NCBI RefSeq assembly: GCF_020216025.1
Contig: NZ_JAIWNC010000022.1
Coordinates: forward strand, 1 to 64,000
Direction of reading: 5' to 3'
From: Jidongwangia harbinensis
Lineage (GTDB): Bacteria; Actinomycetota; Actinomycetes; Mycobacteriales; Micromonosporaceae
DNA: 64,000 nt
Part shown: in pieces, positions 52,109 through 59,790 of the stretch
How the letters are laid out: every line of letters begins with the position of its first letter
How positions within the stretch are numbered: position 1 is the stretch's first letter
Notes under the pieces: generated by a model
Seen by the model: only the letters and a program-made list of their open reading frames with translations
What the model was told of the DNA's origin: nothing
Databases searched by the model: none
Translations under genes and position numbers: made by a program

Positions 52109-52591
52109 ATGGAAGATGCATCGGCAGCCAGCTTCCGGCCCACCTGGCAGCAGTCTCTCGCTCGTGGCCTCTACCTCGGCGTTCTCCTCTCGGCGGTCGG
52201 TGTATCGGTCGCGCTGCTCGCCACGCTGGCGGGCGCACCGTCGCTGCCGACCCGGTGCTGGCTGCTCCTGGCGCTCGGCCCGAGCCTCGCCGGTGCGCCG
52301 GTCGGCCTGCTCTGGCGCCGCCGGGCCGGCACGGTGGTGGACGCGGGCGGCATCCGTACCGAATCGCCGTTCGCCGCCGAGGTGGAGCCGTGGAGCCGGG
52401 TGGTGGATCTGCGGGCCGAGCGGCGCGGCGGTCGTACCGTCGTCTCGGTCTATCTGTCGTCGGGCGCGAGCAAGCAACTCACCGCGCCCTACACCGGAGA
52501 ATTCTTCGCGGCCGACCCGCGGTTCGAGATGAAGGTCTTCGCGCTGTCCCACCTTTGGCGTAGTCATCGCTTCGGTGGCGTACCCAGTTGA
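52109..52591 (+). CDS. Membrane protein with PH-like domain
   Basis: 160 residues from ATG at 52109. Two membrane helices (GLYLGVLLSAVGVSVALLAT and RCWLLLALGPSLAGAPVGLL), then a cytoplasmic beta-rich PH-like part (GTVVDAGGIRTESPFAAEVE, PWSRVVDLRAERRGGRTVVS). Common small actinobacterial architecture of unknown function. Divergent from msrB. Confidence 0.65.
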   Translation: MEDASAASFRPTWQQSLARGLYLGVLLSAVGVSVALLATLAGAPSLPTRCWLLLALGPSLAGAPVGLLWRRRAGTVVDAGGIRTESPFAAEVEPWSRVVDLRAERRGGRTVVSVYLSSGASKQLTAPYTGEFFAADPRFEMKVFALSHLWRSHRFGGVPS

Positions 52592-52687
52592 TCGACCCGC
52601 CGGGGCCCGGATGCCAAGGAATTGGACATTAGTGGTTAAACTCCCCCGGACGGAAACGGACCTACAGCAACAGATCGGATACTCCTC

Positions 52688-53242
52688 ATGAGTTTGACGC
52701 GCCGGTTGGCCGCAGGACTGCCCGCGGTCGGCGTCTCGGCCCTAGCCGCACTCGCCTTCACCGGGGCTCCCGCCTATGCCACCGGAGACGTCGCGGACCG
52801 TGCCGGGCAGATCGCCGCGACGGCGACGCCGTGCCCCGACCCCCGCACCAAGTGCGACGGCTACGGGCCGGACGACGAAACGCCCGCCACGCCGCCGATG
52901 AGCCCGGCCCCGACCGACGACAACGGCACGGACGACAACGGGTCCGGCAACGGCCCCGGTGCGGGTGCCGACAACGGTGGCGCGGACGACGACGATGACC
53001 GCGGCAACCCCGGCTACGGCGGGGAGAGCCCGGCCACCACGCCGCCGACCGGCACCACCGACACGGTGCCGCCGGGTGGAGTCAGCCCCGCCACGTCGCC
53101 GGCCACGCCCGGCGGGGTGAGCGCGGGCGGCACGCTGCCGCTGACCGGCGCGCCGATGGCCGCCACGGTCTCGCTGGGTGCGCTGCTGGTGGCCGGCGGT
53201 GCGTTCACCGTCTGGTACACCCGGCGCCGTCGCACCGCCTGA
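52688..53242 (+). CDS. LPXTG-type cell-wall-anchored protein
   Basis: 184 residues. Signal peptide MSLTRRLAAGLPAVGVSALA with a likely cut after APAYA; mature part rich in Thr, Pro, Gly and Asp (GADNGGADDDDDRG); two cysteines in PCPDPRTKCDG. The sorting signal LPLTG at residues 150-154, a membrane helix and RRRRTA complete a sortase substrate. No folded domain is recognised; probably a short surface stalk. No sortase gene is in the window. Followed by a strong terminator. Confidence 0.88.
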   Translation: MSLTRRLAAGLPAVGVSALAALAFTGAPAYATGDVADRAGQIAATATPCPDPRTKCDGYGPDDETPATPPMSPAPTDDNGTDDNGSGNGPGAGADNGGADDDDDRGNPGYGGESPATTPPTGTTDTVPPGGVSPATSPATPGGVSAGGTLPLTGAPMAATVSLGALLVAGGAFTVWYTRRRRTA

Positions 53243-53260
53243 TCACCCGAACGGATTACC

Positions 53261-53290
53261 CGGGCCGTCCGGCTGCCGCCGGACGGCCCG
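53261..53290 (+). terminator. Terminator hairpin after LPXTG gene
   Basis: CGGGCCGTCCGG, loop CTGCCG, CCGGACGGCCCG: a 12-pair perfect stem 18 bases after the stop, followed by TTCGTT. Confidence 0.8.
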
Positions 53291-53402
53291 TTCGTTCCCC
53301 GGACGTGCCCGGCGCCCGTTCGTTCCCCGGACGTGCCCGGCGCCCGTTCGTTTCCCTGGACGTGGCCGGCGGCCTGTTCGTTTCTCCGGACGTGCCCGGC
53401 GG
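53287..53402. repeat. Short tandem repeat, four 28-30-base units
   Basis: Units at 53287, 53315, 53343 and 53373, consensus CCCGTTCGTTCCCCGGACGT then GCCCGGCG. The first two are identical and the last two have a few changes. They lie between the LPXTG terminator and ligD, about 40 bases before the ligD ATG, and may influence its leader. No coding role. Confidence 0.8.
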
Positions 53403-53442
53403 TCACCCCGGAGGCGGGCCGGTGGTGGCATAGGGTCGGATC

Positions 53443-54468
53443 ATGTCCCCGAGCAGAGCCGCCGCCGAAGAGATCGAGATCGCCGGCCACACCGTGCGGC
53501 TGACCAGCCCCGACAAGGTCTGCTTCCCCCGCAAGGGCTACACCAAGCGGGACGTCTTCGAGTACTACCGGGCGGTCGGCGACGGCATCCTGCGCGCACT
53601 GGGCAACCGCCCCACGACGCTGCAGCGTTTCCCCGACGGCATCGACGGCGAGATGTTCTTCCAGAAGCGGATCTCCACCCGCGGCGTCCCGGACTGGGTG
53701 CAGACCGCGAAGATCACGTTCCCCAGCGGACGTACCGCCGACGAGCTCTGCCCCGCCGACCTCGCCCACGTGGCCTGGGCCGCGCAGATGGGGACGGTCG
53801 TGTTCCACCCGTGGCCGGTACGCCGCGACGCCGTCGACCACCCCGACGAACTGCGCATCGACCTCGACCCGCAACCCGGCACCGACTTCGACGACGTGGT
53901 GCGGACCGCCGGCGTGGTCCGCGAGGTCCTCGCCGACCTGGGCTGGACCGGATACCCGAAGACCTCCGGCGGGCGCGGCGTGCACGTCTACGTACGGATC
54001 CGCCCCGAGTGGGACTTCATCCAGGTACGCCGGGCCGCGATCGCGCTGGCCCGGGAGGTGGAACGCCGCAACCCGGACCGGATCACCACGGCGTGGTGGA
54101 AGGAGGAACGGGGCACCCGGGTGTTCCTCGACTTCAACCAGATGGCCCGGGACCGCACCATCGCCTGCGCGTACTCGCTGCGCGCCAACGCCCGGGCCAC
54201 CGTCTCCACGCCGGTGACCTGGGACGAGCTGTCCGACGTGGAACCGGACGACTTCGACCTGCGTACCGTGCCGAAGCGGTTCGCCGAGGTGGGCGACCCG
54301 CACGCCGCGATCGACGACGTGGCGCACGACATCACGCCGCTGCTGAAATGGTCCGAACGCGACGAGAGGGCCGGGCAGGGCGACATGCCGTACCCGCCGG
54401 ACCACCCGAAGATGCCGGGCGAGCCGAAGCGCGTGCAGCCGTCGAAGGACCGCGACCGCAAGGCCTAG
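53443..54468 (+). CDS. ligD: LigD-type NHEJ polymerase (archaeo-eukaryotic primase fold), stand-alone
   Basis: 341 residues, only the polymerase domain of LigD. LTSPDKVCFPRKGYTKRDVF starts the family core, LRIDLDPQPG carries the catalytic Asp-x-Asp, and TSGGRGVHVYVRI holds the nucleotide-binding His; FLDFNQMARDRTIACAYSLR is also characteristic. It adds nucleotides, preferably ribo-, at double-strand breaks. No ligase or nuclease domain is fused; a separate ligase lies at 57591-58658. Ku is not in the window. Confidence 0.93.
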   Translation: MSPSRAAAEEIEIAGHTVRLTSPDKVCFPRKGYTKRDVFEYYRAVGDGILRALGNRPTTLQRFPDGIDGEMFFQKRISTRGVPDWVQTAKITFPSGRTADELCPADLAHVAWAAQMGTVVFHPWPVRRDAVDHPDELRIDLDPQPGTDFDDVVRTAGVVREVLADLGWTGYPKTSGGRGVHVYVRIRPEWDFIQVRRAAIALAREVERRNPDRITTAWWKEERGTRVFLDFNQMARDRTIACAYSLRANARATVSTPVTWDELSDVEPDDFDLRTVPKRFAEVGDPHAAIDDVAHDITPLLKWSERDERAGQGDMPYPPDHPKMPGEPKRVQPSKDRDRKA

Positions 54469-54506
54469 GGTGCCGTCCGCGGTGGCCGGCGGCCTCTTCG
54501 GGTTCG

Positions 54507-54971
54507 CTAGAGCGTCAGCTTCATCCCCTCGTGCGACGCGGTGAAGCCGAGCGACTCGTAGAACCGGTGCGCCTCCACCCGTCGCTTGTCCGAGGTGAGT
54601 TGCGCCAGCCGGCAGCCGCGCTCCCGGCCCCGGTCCAGCGCCCACCGCATCATCGCCCGGCCGACACCGTGCCCGCGCCGGTCATCACGGACCCGCACCG
54701 CCTCGACGATCAGCCGCTCGGCGCCGCCCCGGCTCAGCGACGGTACGAACGTGAGCTGACAGGTCCCGATCACGGCGCCGTCGTCGTCCGCCACGATCAG
54801 CTCGTTGCGCGGGTCGGCGTCGATCGCCTCGAACGCCGCCCACACGGCCGCGTCGTCGCCCGCGGGGACCAGGCGCTCCCGGGTACGGCTGATCGAGTCG
54901 TCGTCCAGCAGATCCAGAACCGCCGGCACGTCCGACCGGTCGGCGATGCGAAATTTCACCACGCGCTTCAT
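54507..54971 (-). CDS. GNAT-family acetyltransferase
   Basis: 154 residues. FRIADRSDVPAVLDLLDDD start, acetyl-CoA loop VRDDRRGHGVGRAMMRWALD near residue 93, and AHRFYESLGFTASHEGMKL at the C-terminus. Substrate unknown; the family acetylates antibiotics, amino acids or proteins. Convergent with ligD. Upstream lies the palindromic-repeat region. Confidence 0.9.
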   Translation of the reverse strand: MKRVVKFRIADRSDVPAVLDLLDDDSISRTRERLVPAGDDAAVWAAFEAIDADPRNELIVADDDGAVIGTCQLTFVPSLSRGGAERLIVEAVRVRDDRRGHGVGRAMMRWALDRGRERGCRLAQLTSDKRRVEAHRFYESLGFTASHEGMKLTL

Positions 54972-55550
54972 CGTCCCACGCCCGGTCGCTCACCATGATC
55001 ACCACGGCGCGGGCGCTTGCCCGGCCGTGGCCGGATAACGACGTTGGTGTACCAGTGGAGCGCTCCACTGGTACGCCATGGTGGTTATGGAGCGCCGGCA
55101 GCGACGTTGGTGTTCCAGTGATCTCAGGATGGCCTGCGGCGTCGCGGTGTTTCTGGAAGGTTGGTGCGCTGCGACCGGGGTGTGCCGATGGTGATCGGAT
55201 CAGGCCGTGCGGCGGTTCCGGCAGCGGCCGCGGGCGCACCGCAACGATCACGGGAACACAACGCTGTGACGGGCGACAAGCGCACCCGTGTACCACTGGT
55301 ACGCCAACGTCGTTATGCGTCGGCGATAAGCACGTTGGTGTACCACTGGAGCGCTCCACTGGTACGCCAGCGTCGTTGGGTGCTGGCCCCGGCGGACGCG
55401 GGGAGTACGACGGAACGAACGGGTAGCAACCGGCCGTCATCGGGTGCCGGGTTCGCTTCGGTGTTCGCGGGACGGGGGGCGACGCGTGGAGGGGGTGACA
55501 CGGACCAACGGCTGAGCCGGGGGAGGGTACGGACCGGGCACGATGACGCC
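54972..55550. repeat. Cluster of long imperfect palindromic repeats
   Basis: A 579-base gap without a supported gene. Copies: a full 54-base palindrome at 55035-55088 (ATAACGACGTTGGTGTACCA then GTGGAGC, and its complement); a left half at 55098-55118; a right half at 55286-55316; a second full copy at 55326-55378. The centre GTGGAGCGCTCCAC and flank GTTGGTGTACC are shared with the 7527-7564 palindrome. Could be non-autonomous mobile repeats or structured RNA elements. The potassium-channel promoter lies in the last 150 bases. Confidence 0.8.
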
Positions 55551-56009
55551 ATGCGAACGCTGTTGCTGCCGTTCCGGGCGGCGTACCGGGGATTGGTCTG
55601 GCTGGCGAACTCGCCGCGGACGCTGATTCTGTCGTATCTCCTGCTGATCGTCACCTGCGGTCTGCTCTACCACCAGTTCGAGCCGGACGTGTCGCTCGGG
55701 GACTCGGTGTGGTGGGCCGTGGTGACCGCCTCCACGGTCGGGTACGGCGACATCTCGCCGGACAGCTGGCAGGCGCGGATCATCGCGGCCGTGCTCATCT
55801 CGATCATGGTGCTGCTGGTGATTCCGCTGATCACGGCGCACTTCGCCAGCAAGTTGATCGTGGACACGGACGCGTTCCGGCATGACGAGCAGGAGGAACT
55901 CAAGCAGAACCTGCGCCGGGTGCGGACGCTGCTGGAGGCGCTCGCCGAGCGGGAGGGCGTCACCGTGCCGGACAGCGCAGGCCCTCCTGGGGGAGCTTCA
56001 GATCGATGA
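55551..56009 (+). CDS. Two-TM potassium channel
   Basis: 152 residues. TM1 at about 24-40 (TLILSYLLLIVTCGLLY), pore helix WWAVVTAS, selectivity filter TVGYGD at residues 62-67, TM2 at 76-97 (IIAAVLISIMVLLVIPLITA), then a ~45-residue helical tail (EEELKQNLRRVRTLLEALAE-like) without an RCK domain. It should form a KcsA-like tetramer for K+. ATG at 55551. The last 50 bases overlap the convergent peptidase gene. Confidence 0.88.
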   Translation: MRTLLLPFRAAYRGLVWLANSPRTLILSYLLLIVTCGLLYHQFEPDVSLGDSVWWAVVTASTVGYGDISPDSWQARIIAAVLISIMVLLVIPLITAHFASKLIVDTDAFRHDEQEELKQNLRRVRTLLEALAEREGVTVPDSAGPPGGASDR

Positions 56010-57525
56010 GGTAGCCGTTCACGGCGTTGGCGATGCACGGCGTGGACGGGTACGCCGTGTGGCCCTCGCCCTCCCAGGTGAGCACGCGGCCGGTGCCCAG
56101 CATGCCGGCCAGCGCGGGAGTGTTCTCGTACGGCGTGGCCGGGTCGCCGGTGGTGCCCACCACGAGGATCGGCGGCGCGCCCGTCGCCGGGCCGGTCGGG
56201 TACGGGTCGCGCTTGCCGGGCCACAGCGAGCACGAGATCATGCCGGTCGCCAGCGGGGCGCCGAACAGCGGGTACTTCGTGCGCCACTCGCCCTGCAACT
56301 GCCGGATCCGCTCCAGCGGCGGCGCGGTCCCGGCGTCCGCGCAGTTCACCGCGAGGTTGGCGTCGAACAGGTTGGAGTAGGTGCCGTTGGGAGTGCGGTC
56401 GGTGTACTGGTCGGCCAGCGCGAAGATGCCCTTGGGGTCGCCGGCCTGGAGATTGTCGACGGCCTTGGCCAGTGCCGCCCAGCCGGTCTCGGTGTAGAGC
56501 GAGGAGACCACGGCCACGAAGATCCAGCCGGCGGTGGCGGACCGGCCGTCGCTGCCGCGTACCGGTGAGGCTTCCGCCTTGGCCAGCGCGTCGGTGACCG
56601 CGCCGCGGGCGTCCGGCGCGATCGGGCAGCGGGCCGGGGTGCGGCCACACCAGTTGGTGAAGTTGGTGAACGCCCGCTCGAAGCCCTTCGCCTGGGCCTC
56701 CGAGCCGGCGATGAGGTCCTGCCGCGGGTCGATCGCGCCGTCCAGCACCAGGGCCCGGACGTTCTTCGGGTACAGCTGCGCGTACGTCGCGCCGAGCAGC
56801 GTCCCGTACGAGTAGCCCAGGTAGGTCAGCTTGGCGTCGCCCACCGCGGCGCGGATCGCGTCCATGTCGCGGGCGGCCTGCTCGGTGGAGAAGTTGACGA
56901 GCTGGTCGCCGTACTTCCGGCCGCAGTCGTCGGCGGTCTTGCGGTTCAGCGTCACCAGCTCGTCGAACTCGGCCTGGGTGTCCGGGTCCGGGGTGAACGC
57001 GAACGACCGGTCGTGGTCGGCGTCGCCGATGCACTCGACCGGGGCGGACCGGCCCACCCCGCGCGGGTCGAAGCCGACGATGTCGAACCGGTTGGTGATC
57101 GCGGTCGGCAGCCCGCCCAGGCGTTCGCCGTAGGAGAGGTAGACCGCGGTGTCGATGCCGGACGCGCCGGGACCGCCGGGGTTGAGCACCAGCGAGCCGA
57201 TCCGGTTCTGCTGGGTGCGGGACCGGATGCGGATCAGCGCGACATCGTAGGTCTCGCCCTGCGGCGACGCCCAGTTGCGCGGGACCGCGACCGAGGCGCA
57301 TTCGTACGTCATGGTGGCGGCGCCCTGCCCGACCAGGTCGCGCGGCACCTCGGGGCACGGCCGCCAGCCGGGCTGGGTGCCGGGCACCGCCGGCGCGTTG
57401 CTGCCGGTGACGCCGGGGGCGGCCGAATCCGAACCGTCCGGCGCGATCACCGGCAGCGTGCAGCCCGCGGTCGCGATGACGGCGGCGGCGAGCAGACCAA
57501 CGAGCAGGCGGGGGCGACGCGGCAC
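55960..57525 (-). CDS. Secreted alpha/beta-hydrolase peptidase lipoprotein (TAP-like)
   Basis: 521 residues. Lipoprotein signal MPRRPRLLVGLLAAAVIATA with lipobox Cys right after (TAGC, residue 22). Alpha/beta-hydrolase core: oxyanion region LVLNPGGPGASG, nucleophile elbow GYSYGTLLG (Ser), TTGDPATPYE (Asp) and GEGHTAYP (His). C-terminal TAP-like domain. Family members are tripeptidyl aminopeptidases (SlpD/E type) of actinomycetes. Its C-terminal 16 codons overlap the potassium channel gene on the other strand. Confidence 0.92.
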   Translation of the reverse strand: MPRRPRLLVGLLAAAVIATAGCTLPVIAPDGSDSAAPGVTGSNAPAVPGTQPGWRPCPEVPRDLVGQGAATMTYECASVAVPRNWASPQGETYDVALIRIRSRTQQNRIGSLVLNPGGPGASGIDTAVYLSYGERLGGLPTAITNRFDIVGFDPRGVGRSAPVECIGDADHDRSFAFTPDPDTQAEFDELVTLNRKTADDCGRKYGDQLVNFSTEQAARDMDAIRAAVGDAKLTYLGYSYGTLLGATYAQLYPKNVRALVLDGAIDPRQDLIAGSEAQAKGFERAFTNFTNWCGRTPARCPIAPDARGAVTDALAKAEASPVRGSDGRSATAGWIFVAVVSSLYTETGWAALAKAVDNLQAGDPKGIFALADQYTDRTPNGTYSNLFDANLAVNCADAGTAPPLERIRQLQGEWRTKYPLFGAPLATGMISCSLWPGKRDPYPTGPATGAPPILVVGTTGDPATPYENTPALAGMLGTGRVLTWEGEGHTAYPSTPCIANAVNGYLIDLKLPQEGLRCPAR

Positions 57526-57590
57526 GGGATGACCTTTCCGGCGGGCGGGCTTGCTCGGACGAGGCTAGCCGGTCGGTCTGACAATCGCGG

Positions 57591-58658
57591 TCATCGGCTG
57601 GTCAGGACCTCGGCGAGGTTGAACCGCACCGGGCGTTCCAACTGCTCGTAGGTGCAGGACCGCGGGTCCCGGTCGGGCCGCCACCGTTCGAACTGGGCGG
57701 TGTGCCGGAACCGGACGCCCTCCATGTAGTCGTAGCGGACCTCGACCACCCGGTCCGGATGCAGGGGTACGAACGACAGGTCCTTGCCCGCGTTCCACCG
57801 GCTGACCTCGTTCTTGCGGGGTGTGCGCTCGCCGGATTCGTGCGCCGCCCAGTTCCACGGGTGGCCCTCGAACGTGGTGACCAGCGGCTGCAACTCGACG
57901 AACAGCTCCTCCCGGACCGCCATCGGGAACGACCCGATGACGCCCACCGAGGCCAGCACGCCGCGCTCGTCGTACAGGCCGAGCAGCAGCGAGCCGATCC
58001 GGTTCTCCGCGGACTTGTGTACGCGGTATCCGGCGACCACGCAGTCCGCCGTACGGTGATGTTTGATCTTGGTCATCACCCGCTTGTCCGGCTGGTACAC
58101 CAGGTCCGGCAGCTTGGCGATGAGGCCGTCCAGGCCGGCGCCCTCGAACTCGGCGAACCACCGCCGCGCGGTCTCCAGGTCGCTGGTCGCCGGCGTGACG
58201 TAGACCGGCGGCTTGGCCCCGGCCAGCGCTTCCTCGAGCCGGGCCCGGCGTTCCGCGAACGGCCGCTCGGTCAGGTCCTCGTCGCCGATCGCGAGCAGGT
58301 CGAACGCCACGAAGCCGGCCGGGGTCTGCTCGCTGAGCAGCTTGACCCGGCTCGCCGCGGGATGGATGCGCTGCTGCAGGGCCTCGAAGTCGAGCGTGTT
58401 GCGCGCGGTGTCGGCCACGATCACCTCGCCGTCGATCACCGCCCGGTCCGGGAAGTTGGCCAGCACGGCCTCCACCACCTCGGGGAAGTACCGGGTCATC
58501 GGCTTCTCGTTGCGGCTGCCGATCTCCACCTCGGCGCCGTCCCGGAAGACGATCGACCGGAAGCCGTCCCACTTCGGTTCGTAGATCTGCCCCGGCGGGA
58601 TGTCCGCCACGGGCTTGGCCAGCATCGGCTTCACGGGCGGGTTGATCGGCAGGTCCAT
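57591..58658 (-). CDS. ligC: ATP-dependent DNA ligase (LigC type)
   Basis: 355 residues. Adenylated Lys29 in YEPKWDGFR (motif I); RAVIDGEVIVAD (motif III region), FVAFDLLAI, GLDGLIAKLP (motif IV) and VMTKIKHHRTADCVVAGY (motif V); an OB-fold C-terminal domain follows. Size and sequence fit actinobacterial LigC, which seals nicks with ATP and can work with the separate LigD-type polymerase. ATG at 58658. It is 3 kb from the polymerase gene, with repeats, a channel and a peptidase between. Confidence 0.93.
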   Translation of the reverse strand: MDLPINPPVKPMLAKPVADIPPGQIYEPKWDGFRSIVFRDGAEVEIGSRNEKPMTRYFPEVVEAVLANFPDRAVIDGEVIVADTARNTLDFEALQQRIHPAASRVKLLSEQTPAGFVAFDLLAIGDEDLTERPFAERRARLEEALAGAKPPVYVTPATSDLETARRWFAEFEGAGLDGLIAKLPDLVYQPDKRVMTKIKHHRTADCVVAGYRVHKSAENRIGSLLLGLYDERGVLASVGVIGSFPMAVREELFVELQPLVTTFEGHPWNWAAHESGERTPRKNEVSRWNAGKDLSFVPLHPDRVVEVRYDYMEGVRFRHTAQFERWRPDRDPRSCTYEQLERPVRFNLAEVLTSR

Positions 58659-58753
58659 CGGCCCAGTCTGCCCTTTCCGGCCGGGAAGGGAAGGCCATCC
58701 GGCCGGAGATCCACGGGCGGCGTGAATCCGGCCCGCCGGGGTAGAACCTGGCC

Positions 58754-59701
58754 ATGACCTCACGTGTGGTGGTACTGACCGGAGCGTCGAGCGGGATCGG
58801 CCGGGCCGCGGCACTCGCCTTCGCGGCGCGCGGCGACCGGCTGGTGCTGGCCGCGCGGGGCGCCGCCGACCTCGCCACGGTGGCCGCGGCCTGCGGCGGC
58901 GACCCGCTGGTGGTGCCGACCGACGTGACCCGGTACGCGGACGTCGACGCGCTCGCGGCCGCGGCGGTGGAGCGGTTCGGCCGGATCGACGTGTGGGTGG
59001 ACAGCGCGGCGGTGATGGCGTACGGCCGCTTCGAGGACCTGCCGGTCAACGTCTTCGACCGGGTGGTCACCACGGACCTGCTCGGCACCGCGAACGTGGC
59101 CCGGGCCGCGCTGCGCCGGTTCCGGGAGCAGGGCAGTGGCACGCTGGTCCTGACCAGTTCGCTGCTGGCGCACGTCACGGTGCCGTACATCTCGGCGTAC
59201 GTGACGGCGAAGTGGGGTCTGCGCGGTCTGATCCGGACACTGCGCCAGGAACTGCGGGACGCCCCGGACATCCACCTGTGCACGGTGGCGCCGGGCAGTG
59301 TGGACACGCCGATCTACACCAGTGCGGCGAACTACGCGGGCTTCGTGGGCCGCCCGCCGCCCCCGGTCGACCCGCCGGAGAAGATGGCCGAGGCCATCGT
59401 CGGGCTCGCCGACAAGCCCCGGGCCGAGGTGTCGGTCGGGGCCACGAACCGGCTGATCGAGTTCGGCTTCGTGGCGCTGCCCGGGGTGTACGACGCGATC
59501 GTGGGGCCGTTGATGCGCCGGTTCGGGCTGTCCGGGACCGCGACCGGCCCGGAGAACGGGAACGTGTTCGCCAGCGCGCACCGGGCCGAGGGCGGCCCGG
59601 GACGCTGGGGGCGGGCCGCCGTCGGTGCGGCGCTGGGTGCCTCGGCGGCCGCCGTCACGGCCGCGGCCTCGCTGGCCGTCAGGCACGCCGGCCGCAGGTG
59701 A
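58754..59701 (+). CDS. Short-chain dehydrogenase/reductase with C-terminal extension
   Basis: 315 residues. Cofactor loop VLTGASSGIGRAAALAFAAR, then VDSAAVMAYG where most members have NNAG, catalytic Ser in LVLTSSLLAHV and Tyr/Lys in SAYVTAKWG. A ~60-residue C-terminal extension (RAAVGAALGASAAAVTAAAS then LAVRHAGRR) could be a membrane anchor. NADP is the likely cofactor; substrate unknown. Divergent from ligC with 95 bases between. Confidence 0.9.
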   Translation: MTSRVVVLTGASSGIGRAAALAFAARGDRLVLAARGAADLATVAAACGGDPLVVPTDVTRYADVDALAAAAVERFGRIDVWVDSAAVMAYGRFEDLPVNVFDRVVTTDLLGTANVARAALRRFREQGSGTLVLTSSLLAHVTVPYISAYVTAKWGLRGLIRTLRQELRDAPDIHLCTVAPGSVDTPIYTSAANYAGFVGRPPPPVDPPEKMAEAIVGLADKPRAEVSVGATNRLIEFGFVALPGVYDAIVGPLMRRFGLSGTATGPENGNVFASAHRAEGGPGRWGRAAVGAALGASAAAVTAAASLAVRHAGRR

Positions 59702-59734
59702 GCAGCCGGCCGGCCGCGGCTGCCACTGTCATGT

Positions 59735-59780
59735 CCGATTGATTTGCTTATTATCTAATTCGTTGCGCGCCATTTCTAAG
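59735..59780 (+). promoter_or_regulatory. AT-rich promoter island before the S8 protease
   Basis: CGATTGATTTGCTTATTATC followed by TAATTCG is by far the most AT-rich stretch in this half of the window. It lies 30-55 bases before the protease ATG. Candidate -10 words are TATTAT and TATCTA; no certain -35 can be chosen. Confidence 0.5.
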
Positions 59781-59790
59781 GTCGCGCCTT

